Below are positions 1 through 8,748 of a DNA stretch of 31,514 nt, in pieces. Position 1 is the stretch's first letter; each line of letters starts with the position of its first letter. The stretch comes from Nemertoderma westbladi. Taxonomy: Eukaryota > Xenacoelomorpha > Nemertodermatida > Nemertodermatidae. Both the position numbers and the translations under genes were made by a program. The stretch covers positions 1 to 31,514 of the forward strand of contig JAUCBJ010008832.1 of NCBI GenBank assembly GCA_032718475.1, written 5' to 3'. The notes under the pieces were generated by a model. The model had not been told where the DNA came from and ran no database searches. It saw only the letters and a list, made by a program, of their open reading frames with translations.

Positions 1-1086
1 CTCACTTCCCTCACTTCCCTCACTTCCCTCACTTCCCTCACTTCCCTCACTTCCCTCACTTCCCTCACTTCCCTCACTTCCCTCACTTCCCTCACTCACT
101 CCCTCACTCACTCCCTCACTTCCCTCACTTCCCTCACTTCCCTCACTGCCTCACTTCCCTCACTGCCTCACTTCCCTCACTTCCCTCACTGCCTCACTTC
201 CCTCACTTCCCTCACTGCCTCACTTCCCTCACTTCCCTCACTTCCCTCACTTCCCTCACTTCCCTCACTTCCCTCACTTCCCTCACTTCCCTCACTCACT
301 CCCTCACTTCCCTCATTTCCCTCACTTCCCTCACTTCCCTCACTTCCCTCACTTCCCTCACTTCCCTCACTCACTCCCTCACTCACTCCCTCACTGCCTC
401 ACTTCCCTCACTTCCCTCACTTCCCTCACTTCCCTCACTTCCCTCACTTCCCTCACTCACTCCCTCACTCACTCCCTCACTTCCCTCACTTCCCTCACTT
501 CCCTCACTGCCTCACTTCCCTCACTGCCTCACTTCCCTCACTTCCCTCACTGCCTCACTTCCCTCACTTCCCTCACTGCCTCACTTCCCTCACTTCCCTC
601 ACTTCCCTCACTTCCCTCACTTCCCTCACTTCCCTCACTTCCCTCACTTCCCTCACTGTCTCACTTCCCTCACTTCCCTCACTTCCCTCACTTCCCTCAC
701 TTCCCTCACTGTCTCACTTCCCTCACTTCCCTCACTTCCCTCACTTCCCTCACTGCCTCACTTCCCTCACTTCCCTCACTTCCCTCACTTCCCTCACTTC
801 CCTCACTGTCTCACTTCCCTCACTTCCCTCACTTCCCTCACTGCCTCACTGCCTCACTTCCCTCACTTCCCTCACTGCCTCACTTCCCTCACTTCCCTCA
901 CTGCCTCACTTCCCTCACTTCCCTCACTTCCCTCACTTCCCTCACTTCCCTCACTCACTCCCTCACTTCCCTCATTTCCCTCACTTCCCTCACTTCCCTC
1001 ACTTCCCTCACTTCCCTCACTCACTCCCTCACTCACTCCCTCACTTCCCTCACTCACTCCCTCACTTCCCTCACTTCCCTCACTTC
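1..1086. repeat. Short-unit satellite, CTCACTTCC family
   Basis: The tract is made almost wholly of 9-bp CTCACTTCC units, mixed with 8-bp units (CTCACTGC, CTCACTGT) and 12-bp units (CTCACTCACTCC). A higher-order duplication is visible: the block of 12-bp and TGC units starting near 91 recurs with the same order near 452, an offset of 361 bp. On the minus strand it reads as Ser-Glu-Gly runs, but the 8-bp units break the frame, so it is not a coding region. The array runs off the left edge of the window. Confidence 0.97.
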
Positions 1087-1458
1087 TGTATACTAGCTTT
1101 GACTCTCCCAGCTATAGTGATAGTATGCAACCTTGGGAGTTAATGTGCGGTCTTACGAGTAAATGTCAAGAGATTAGACTTCATGTTGCCTCCATTGATT
1201 CACTCTTCTTAACTTTATAAAATAACTCCACCCTTATTTAAAGTTTTAAAAATTATGACTTAGTCGACTAATTTTCCAAAATATATTATAAAAACATATA
1301 ATTTCTTGAATAAATAGACCTAATAGTAATAAATATTGTTGGCAAATACATTTATAATACTAATATAATAATTAGGGATAAATAATCCTAATACTAATAT
1401 AAATGTTATGGATAAATAGTCCTAATACTATTATGAAAGGAACTCAAACAAACAAATG
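1087..1458. other. AT-rich intergenic stretch with degenerate short repeats
   Basis: No gene is seen. Between about 1311 and 1440 the phrase AATAATCCTAATACTA and close variants recur three times (near 1311, 1377 and 1413), a degenerate tandem repeat. This stretch lies downstream of the minus-strand zinc-finger gene and would hold its 3' UTR; I found no clear AATAAA close to the stop codon. Confidence 0.5.
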
Positions 1459-2427
1459 TCAATAGCGTCGTCCTGCGCGAGCAAATACTGTACGAGAGTT
1501 TGATGTTATAGGTCTTCGAAAATAAGTAAAAGCTGGTTGATTTTCTTTAATTTCATCTTCCTCATTAACCAACTGTTTCTTAATTTCATTCAATTGTTCA
1601 TTCATTTTCAGTAATTTACTTTTATTTCCCAGAACCTGTCTTAATATCTCTTCTCTATTTTCCTCATTTTCTTCCATTTGTTTAATAAATTTCCGTATTT
1701 GATTTTTGTTTCCTAATATTTGTCTCAATATCTCTTCTTTATTTTCATCATTCTCTTCTAAATGTTTAATAATTTTCCGCAATTTATTCTTATTTCCAAG
1801 TAATTGTCTCAATATTTCCTTATTATTATCATTTTCATCATCTTCTTCACTTTCCTGACCTTCACTTTCTTCGTCCTCTTCATGACCTTCACTTTCTTCA
1901 TCCTCTTTCTGACCTTCACTTTCGTCATCCTCTTCCCCGCCTTCACTTTCTTCATCGTCTTCCTGACCTTCGCTTTCTTCATTCTCTTCCTGACCTTCGC
2001 TATCTTCACCCTCTTCCTGACCTTCACTTTCTTCGTCATCTTCCTGACCTTCACTCACTTCGTTCTCAACCTCACTCTCTTCAACTTCATCCTGACCCTC
2101 ACTATTTTCATTCTCCATCTCATCGTCCTCTTCTTCTTCACTTTCCTCACTCAAATTTTCATCATTTTCTAGGGGTAACTGTTTTTGTATCCTTTTCAAA
2201 ATATCCATAACTTTATGAAATTTATTTTCTGTTGTCTGTTTTATCTTTAATATATCACGCTCAACTCTCTTTTTCTTTTCATCTTCACTAAAAATATCTT
2301 CGGATTTTTTAAATTTCTTTGGTAATGGATCCATTAGTTTATCCTTTCTATGTCTTTCCATGTGACGAGATAGATTGTCTTGTCTCATTTCTTTATTACA
2401 AACCAAACATTTTTCATAACTAGGCAT
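1459..2427 (-). CDS. Acidic single C2H2 zinc-finger protein, function unknown
   Basis: An intact 322-residue frame with a true ATG. An N-terminal C2H2-type finger is visible (C7, C10, H22, H26), followed by a basic stretch (about 27-62), a likely coiled helix (62-90), a highly acidic tract (about 90-200) built from Ser-Glu-Gly-Gln units of 9-10 residues, then three copies of a 28-residue helical repeat (about 203-285) sharing the core EILRQ-x-LGNK, and a basic C terminus. No intron is needed. The finger spacing C-x2-C-x11-H is one residue shorter than classical. Single fingers of this sort with NLxRHM occur in uncharacterised animal and mobile-element proteins; I cannot assign a family. Charge and repeats suggest a nuclear protein, which is inference. 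The frame is long, ATG-started and compositionally structured, so I think it is a real gene. Confidence 0.7.
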   Translation of the reverse strand: MPSYEKCLVCNKEMRQDNLSRHMERHRKDKLMDPLPKKFKKSEDIFSEDEKKKRVERDILKIKQTTENKFHKVMDILKRIQKQLPLENDENLSEESEEEEDDEMENENSEGQDEVEESEVENEVSEGQEDDEESEGQEEGEDSEGQEENEESEGQEDDEESEGGEEDDESEGQKEDEESEGHEEDEESEGQESEEDDENDNNKEILRQLLGNKNKLRKIIKHLEENDENKEEILRQILGNKNQIRKFIKQMEENEENREEILRQVLGNKSKLLKMNEQLNEIKKQLVNEEDEIKENQPAFTYFRRPITSNSRTVFARAGRRY

Positions 2428-2886
2428 TATATAGCAATGTCAATTGATATTATGAGTTTTCGATAAATGATTTTACATAATTTTAAATAAATAAAACTTT
2501 TATGAAAATAAATAAAACTTTTAAAAATAAAAATTAGAGAATGAATGGGAATGCGGTGACTGGGGGCTTTTATAGAGGGAGGTTAGAATGGAGTTGTGAA
2601 AGAAGAATAATCTATTGCAAGAGCAGATGTTTATTATAATTTCTTGGACGAATTGATATAATAACGAAGCTGTGGGTATGAATAATTTAAGCTCTGTGGC
2701 ATGCCCCATTCACGCAGGCCCCATTCACGCATTGATGTTTGGGTTAGTCATGCTATAGTTAATAAGAGCCCAAACAGCCACAGATTATTGAGGGATGACT
2801 CGGGGCTAAACTGGGCCGCACAGTGCCTATTGTATTGTATATTTCGTTTGTTATAGTACAATTTATTCATCTCGCGTCCCCTATCT
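2428..2886. other. Upstream region of the zinc-finger gene
   Basis: AT-rich sequence that would carry the minus-strand promoter and 5' UTR of the zinc-finger gene. A short direct repeat (AATAAAACTTTTA, near 2489 and 2510) is visible. No other gene or RNA is supported. Confidence 0.4.
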
Positions 2887-2999
2887 GATTGATTTGTATC
2901 AAATTAAATTGCCTTTGGCAACATTATTTGATACAAATCGATTGATTAAACAATTAATTAATTGTTTAATCGACCAATTAATTAATTGTTTAATTAATT
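2887..2999. repeat. Nested palindromes / hairpin cluster
   Basis: 2891-2904 (GATTTGTATCAAAT) is the exact reverse complement of 2926-2939, with an inner TGCC-TTT-GGCA stem in the loop. Immediately to the right, 2944-2971 is a perfect 28-bp palindrome, followed by a second partial copy of its right half (2972-2999). This could be a small foldback element or a cruciform-prone AT-rich site. Confidence 0.75.
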
Positions 3000-3070
3000 A
3001 ATGACCTACTTAACACCCAAGGTGCGAAGTTGGACTAAACTGTCGCAGAAGTAGGGTAAACCATTACTAC

Positions 3071-3889
3071 TGTTATTGTTGGGCTGGGGGTCACTGGGAG
3101 GTTATTGTTGGGCTGGGTCACTGGGAGGTTATTGTTGGACTGGGGGTCACTGGGAGATTATTGTTGGACTGGTGGTCACTGGGAGGTTATTGTTGGGCTG
3201 GGGGTCACTGGGAGGTTATTGTTGGGCTGGAGGTCACTGGGAGGTTATTGTTGGACTGGGGGTCACTGGGAGGTTATTGTTGGCCTGGGGGTCACTGGGA
3301 GGTTATTGTTGGACTGGGGGTCACTGGGAGGTTATTGTTGGGCTGCGGGTCACTGGGAGGTTATTGTTGGGCTGGGGGTCACTGGGAGGTTATTGTTGGG
3401 CTGGGGGTCATTGGGAGGTTATTGTTGGGCTGGGGGTCATTGGGAGGTTATTGTTGGGCTGGAGGTCACTGGGAGGTTATTGTTGGGCTGGGGGTCACTG
3501 GGAGGTTATTGTTGGGCTGGAGGTCACTGGGAGGTTATTGTTGGGCTGGGGGTCACTGAGAGGTTACTGTTGTGCTGGGGGTCACTGGGAGGTTATTGTT
3601 GGGCTGGGGATCACTGGGAGGTTATTGTTGGACTGGGGGTCACTGGGAGGTTATTGTTGGGCTGGGGGTCACTGGGAGGTTATTGTTGGGCTGGGTCACT
3701 GGGAGGTTATTGTTGGGCTGGGGGTCACTGGGAGGTTATTGTTGGGCTGCGGGTCACTGGGAGGTTATTGTTGGGCTGGGGGTCGCTGGGAGGTTATTGT
3801 TGGGCTGGGGGTCACTGGGAGGTTATTGTTGGGCTGGGGGTCACTGGGAGGTTATTGTTGGGCTGGGGGTCACTGGGAGGTTATTGTTA
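3071..3889 (+). repeat. 29-bp G-rich minisatellite, about 28 copies
   Basis: Each unit begins GGTTATTGTTGGGCTGGGGG and ends TCACTGGGA. Two units are 3 bp shorter (near 3111 and 3691, lacking GGG). Because 29 is not a multiple of three and the unit lacks stop codons on this strand, all three forward frames stay open across the array; these are not genes. The + strand carries several G-tracts per unit, so it is a dense G-quadruplex candidate. Confidence 0.97.
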
Positions 3890-4904
3890 TTTCTATTTGA
3901 GTTTCATTAACATTACCAGTTCCCCTGTCCCTTAAAAGTTCCGCCAATTTAATGTGTTTTCTAAGATTTGAATTCCACAAACATGGACCCACCACACACC
4001 CCCCCCCCCTCCCCCCTGGAGGTGAGGCTGAGGTATCCCTATCCCGTTCGAATCGACAAATATACCAAGTCGAATCTTCCGACATATTTTATTAGTTTAA
4101 CAGTTTAATTTTTGGGAGTAATCAGCTGTTATTTGCGTCGATATTTTCTAATGGATTAATTAATTAATAAACATATTATAATAATTTAAACACGGCTATT
4201 TTCGAATATGAATTCTACAATAACGGGAATAGAAACGTTATCTAACCGAATTCCATCTTTGGCTAATTAAACTTACTTTTATTGCTATTAATAAATGTTG
4301 TTTCTGATTAAATAATTTATTTATTTAATCTATAAATACTAAAGCATTAAATATTTATTTATTTATACAGTTACCTATACGTACTGTATACTGCAAAAGT
4401 TTCCTATACTGAAATTAATTATGTTTATAGTTTTGGTTTTGAAAAGTTGGGAGTATAAAAGTAAGTGGAAAACACAGCTTTTTTTTCACTCAATTTAAGT
4501 TTACCGAAATTCGACTATTCTGTCCGAGTGGTTGAGTTTATTAGTTATCACTGTTTACGCATACACTAACTACACAATGTACCCATACCGTACAATCGGA
4601 AGGTAGGTAGTACCGTAACCAACGCAGTATCTAAGAGACTCTATGAGCTTTGTGTTGAAAAATTAGTTTAAAAATTTATATTTTTCACTAATTTTGAAAT
4701 TGGTGAAAAAATTATTTTAAGGGGGGCTTTACCTTTTAGGAGACACCTCCAGTCTTTGGAGGATTAAAAGAGTTTTGTTTGTATTTATGACTTGAAATTA
4801 TGCAAATATATATGTATTAATAAGTTCTTACGATGTTTTTCATGGCAACAATTGAAATTTGAATTTCCCGCCAATTTTATTCAGATTCTTCTAAAAAAGA
4901 GGTG
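3890..4904. other. Intergenic region, no gene seen
   Basis: AT-rich DNA without a supportable gene. The only notable local feature is a C-run at 3999-4016 (11 C, one T, 6 C). Open frames here are short and have no recognisable domain. Confidence 0.5.
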
Positions 4905-5222
4905 GCATTTTTCTAAATCTATCTACTCCGTCATTTTTCAATCAATCGTTTGAAATTTTCAGTGAATGGTCTTGACATAATGGGCAATAAAAGTTGTAGA
5001 AAGAAGTTTCAAATGTTGATCATAAGACTAATGTTAACTAAAAGATAAAGTGTGTTTTATTTTTGGCCGATATTATTTCATATTATCGGCTCAAAACATA
5101 ACATACACTTAAAATTTCAAATTTCTGATTACACGATTTATTTGTTAATATGTCAAGACCATTCACTGAAAATGTCAAACGAATTGATTAAAAAATGACG
5201 AGTAGGTAGATAGATAAGTTTT
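4905..5222. mobile_element. Foldback (MITE-like) element
   Basis: The arm at about 4908-4985 is an imperfect reverse complement of about 5147-5218; both contain the phrase TTTTCAGTGAATGGTCTTGA or its complement. The spacer is itself palindromic: AAGTGTG... near 5049 pairs with ...CATACACTT near 5110, and GCCGATA/TATCGGC sit at the centre. The whole unit could fold into one long hairpin. No transposase is encoded, and I could not identify a certain target duplication. Confidence 0.65.
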
Positions 5223-5363
5223 GAGTGAAGGAAAAAATAAGAAATAATATTCTGAGTATAATGCGTTTAAAGTTTGAACCTTCGCACGCAAATTGGTCAG
5301 TCTCTATGTGACAGCCATTATGTATTAATTTAAATAGTCACATAGCTGGAATTTTCACTACGA

Positions 5364-5750
5364 GGGTTTTCGTAGTCGCTGATTTCAATTCTGATGTCAG
5401 TTTTCAAGTTTGGCCAAATCTAGTCTGTGTCTGTCTGTCTAGCTGTCTGTCGGAATGTCTGTCTGTCTGTTGGTTTGTCCGTCAAAATATAATAAATCAC
5501 ACTAAATATCTAAAAGTTTCGCTTTGCGGGTTTTCCTGGTCGGTGATTTCATTTCCGCTGTCAGTTTTGATTTTTGTCTGTCTATTTATTAGTGTGGCTG
5601 TCTGTCTTTCTATCTGTTCGAATGCCGGTCAATATAAAAAAACACACATTGTAGCAAACATTTTCATTAGGGGGGTTTTCGGGGTCGCTGATTTCATTTC
5701 CGATGTCAGGTTTGATGTTCGGTAAAATATAGTCTGTTTGTTTGTCGGTG
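5364..5750 (+). repeat. Three dispersed-motif copies with TGTC microsatellite
   Basis: The motif GGTTTTCGNGGTCGCTGAT followed by TTCATTTCNGATGTCAG occurs near 5364, 5528 and 5673, each followed by TGTCTGTC-type microsatellite of varying purity. A reverse-complement copy, also next to GACA repeats, is at 16807-16830. The spacing (about 145-165 bp) suggests a degenerate tandem array of a mobile or satellite-derived unit. Confidence 0.75.
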
Positions 5751-6926
5751 ACCACATTTTTTCGCGACAATTTGAATTTTTTTAAATTTAAAATCCGGGA
5801 CACTCCCCGGCGCTATATTAGATCTCTTAAATGAATTAAAAGTGTTACATACGGAGCCCGGGAAGTTTAATTTTAAAGAAACTACTAGTTAGTTAATTTT
5901 AAAGACAATAATGTTAATTTTATTTTTATGGAATCATGCCATTGTAAAATCGTCATATCTTCAAAACTAAACATGTTGAGAAGTCATAACACACATATTC
6001 GGATTTACCATTAAATTCTGCACAAAAACCGACAAATCTAAGGGCATTTTTTATTCTAAAAAAAGGTAAAGCACCCCCTAAATAACTAGACAATTTGAGA
6101 AAAGGTAAATAATGTTTTTCGATAAGAAAAAGTATCGGAAGGATTAACTTTTTGTCACTAATTTTAATTGAAAGAAATTCAATTATTATATCCAAGTGTG
6201 TTGAGTTTTGCACAAGTTGGCAGGAATTTAGACATATTGATGAAGCCTGTGTTTATCATTTAATCGCCGCATCTGTTTGTAATGCCCTTGTAGGCCTCTC
6301 ATGTTGGAATCAATTACTGGTATTAATGAAGTGCGACGAATTTGAGACACTTTGTCAGCAGTTCATAACTTATTTACGGATGAAGAGATCATTATATTGG
6401 TGTATCATAGTTTAATAAAGTGTGGGTATGTTCGTATACGCTCGATCATAATGAGTTGTTTCCCACATTATGGAATATATGCGACTTTCTGATATTAAGG
6501 TGTGGAACAGCGTTAACTTATAGTATTAGGCGGTGTCCTCAGCCAGGGATGCAGCTATCGTTGGCACCCATCCCTATATGGAATTGCTGGTTCAATCCCA
6601 ACAGGTTACAGTTGTCATGACAATGCTAGCTGTCTCCGTGTTAGATATACGCCCTGTTTGGAGAGGAGTAATTTGATAGGTGGGATCTGCCCATTGCCTA
6701 ACATTTGGGATATATTTAGAATAAACACGGCTTTTGACGGAAATTGGAGATTAATGTCGTCGTTTACAATTTACCACTTTATTTCACCGTAAAGTAGGAG
6801 TTATTTAATACGGGTCGAGGACTCAACTAATATTATGGAGTTCTCGATTTTGGCCTATATTGCGAATTGAGATAAATTTCGAAATTTTCACATTTTAATT
6901 GCCAATTAATTTCTTATTACTTACAG
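5751..6926. other. Intergenic region with short anonymous open frames
   Basis: No supportable gene. From about 6150 to 6790 the composition is less AT-rich and open stretches occur in different frames, some with several cysteines, but none has a start, a domain or splice sites that I can defend. It could hold decayed coding sequence or an unrecognised mobile-element remnant. Confidence 0.35.
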
Positions 6927-7286
6927 GTAAGTTTGTTATTTTATTATATTGTTAGTCCATATCACTAATCTATTCTTTTTTACGGCATTTTGATTCAATT
7001 TTATTGAATTTTACACACTTTTATTTGCTACTATGGTGGCTCTAATGGGCCAATTCGTTTTTTTTTAATTTCTCAGAATTAAAAAAAAACGAATAAGCGA
7101 ATTAATTTGCCTTTGAAATTCGTTTTTTCCCTGAATAAAAAAATTACAATTACAATAATAAAAAACGAATATATGAAAGGCCCTTCAATTTCGTTTGTTC
7201 GTTTTTTAGAACCGTTTTTTAGAAGTCCTATAATTGAAAAATTAGAACAGTAGTCCTATAATTGAATAATAATTTGTTTGTCTTAG
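6927..7286 (+). other. Possible 5' UTR intron of the LRR receptor gene
   Basis: A consensus donor (CAG|GTAAGT) begins at 6927 and a pyrimidine-tract acceptor (TTTGTCTTAG) ends at 7286, 26 nt before the start codon. If used, the first exon is noncoding and ends at 6926. The same 6921-6932 string, TTACAG|GTAAGT, could instead be a zero-length recursive-splice point. RNA evidence is needed to choose. Confidence 0.35.
7053..7094. repeat. Perfect 18-bp-arm hairpin
   Basis: ATTCGTTTTTTTTTAATT (7053-7070) is exactly complementary to 7077-7094, with a 6-nt loop TCTCAG. A second, shorter pair of ATTCGTTTTTT / AAAAAACGAAT arms follows at about 7117-7169. Both lie in the putative leader intron of the receptor gene. 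Confidence 0.85.
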
Positions 7287-7312
7287 ATTATTAATGAAAT
7301 GCGTCTCTCACC

Positions 7313-8748
7313 ATGACAACTTGGTATTGTTTGATCCTGGTCGTGTTACTTACAGCTGATCCAACCCAGGCGGCGCAATGCTCCGACTCGCATTGCGACG
7401 ACTGCACTGCCACACACATCCACTGTGACCATGCCAACATAGACTACCTTCCCAACGGGTTCGACCATGACGTCATCTCACTAACAGTAACCTCGGGGAC
7501 CATACCAAGTTTGGATAGCTCGAGTTTCCAAGGTTTATCTAAACTCGAATCTCTAACTCTAAACAACGTCGGATTAAACGTCATCGATCCCAATGCGTTA
7601 GGAAATGGTGTCGTACCTAACTTAAAACATCTCGATGTTAGTAGTAACAACCTGGAAACGTTACCATTGTTCACGTTTACGCCAATCCTAGAATCTCTTC
7701 TCGCTAGTTCAAATAAATTATCCGCTATTCCGGACGCTGTAGCTACAAGATCCCTTAAAGAAGTCGACCTTTCCGATAATTTAATTGAGGCGATTTTGCC
7801 TGGAGATTTAAGTGGTATGATAAACCTAGAAAGTTTGTTGTTGAATCGAAATTCTATCAACCTAATCCTGAATTCTATATTCAGCGACTTAATTAAATTA
7901 AGTGTTCTGGAACTGAAATCGAATTTGTTACCAGATGTCGAAATGGTTAAGCTGGCGTTTAATACCGGAGTCACAAACGAAATCTTGGTGTCCATAGACC
8001 TCAGTAGCAACGCCAATATCGACTCTTTAACGGACAACGACTTCAAGGAATGGCATCGCAAACTGAAATACGTCAACTTGGATTCCTGTTCGATCGCCGA
8101 TATTTCAAGCAACGCGTTATCGTACGACATTGTTGGGTGGTTCGGTTTCGGCTTGTCATTGGCCAACAATATGATCCCGGAATGGCCAATGGGAATCAAT
8201 GACGATACTAATCTGATGTACTTCGACTATCTGGATCTTTCGGGTAATTCCGATATGATATTAAGGCGACAGTCGTTCCAACAAACCCCGGCGTTGAAGA
8301 AGTTGTACCTATCGAATGTAAATTTGGCGGATAAGTTGGACACCGGAGTTTTAGAATCAATAAATTTCGACCAAATGTTTGTTATCGATTTGAGTTCGAA
8401 CGGTTTTACGACTTTATCTTACGTGTTTAGCGCCATCTCTAACGCTGTTCTACTCGAGGAACTTTACATAAAAGACAATAGCATTACTCACGATCTAGCA
8501 GTAGACTCCTTTGATAACTTTGAGAATTTAAAAGTTCTCGATCTGGGAGGTAATAGCCTCTCAGACTTACCTGCGGTGATGTTTAGATCAATGGGCGAAT
8601 TAAATATATTGAGGCTGGACCGCAACCGACTTACATCCCTCGATGCTGGTCATTTCGACACCTGTAAATTGCTAGAAGTTTTGGATTTGAGGCATAATAA
8701 GATCCGCGATATTAATGTACTTGCGTTTAAAGACCTTTCTAAACTAAA
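7313..8748 (+). CDS. Receptor exon 1: signal peptide, LRRNT, most LRRs
   Basis: Codes for residues 1-478 plus two bases of codon 479 (phase 2). The start is chosen because CACCATGA is a good initiation context and the next residues form a signal peptide. Two out-of-frame ATGs lie just upstream at 7294 and 7299; the second makes a five-codon uORF whose TGA overlaps the main ATG. The donor is a consensus GTAAGT at 8749. Confidence 0.9.

Noticed and set aside
186-1057. Ser-Glu-Gly frames in the left satellite
   Set aside because: 8-bp units shift the frame repeatedly, and no non-repeat protein sequence is attached.
1804-2172. Forward Phe/Leu-rich frame resembling a membrane protein
   Set aside because: It is the antisense of the Glu-rich tract of the zinc-finger gene; GAA/GAG codons read back as TTC and CTC.
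3076-3935. Four long forward open frames over the 29-bp array
   Set aside because: They exist because a stop-free 29-bp unit cycles through all three frames; the Trp/Gly/Leu-rich products are repeat artefacts.
6585-6605. GGTTCAATCCC resembling a tRNA B box
   Set aside because: No A box or cloverleaf can be drawn around it.
6152-6790. Short cysteine-containing open stretches
   Set aside because: Looked at as a possible BTB/BACK-like or extracellular fragment, but no motif or splice structure holds up.
7444-8199. 251-codon minus-strand frame in receptor exon 1
   Set aside because: Antisense of leucine-rich repeat coding sequence with no recognisable domain.
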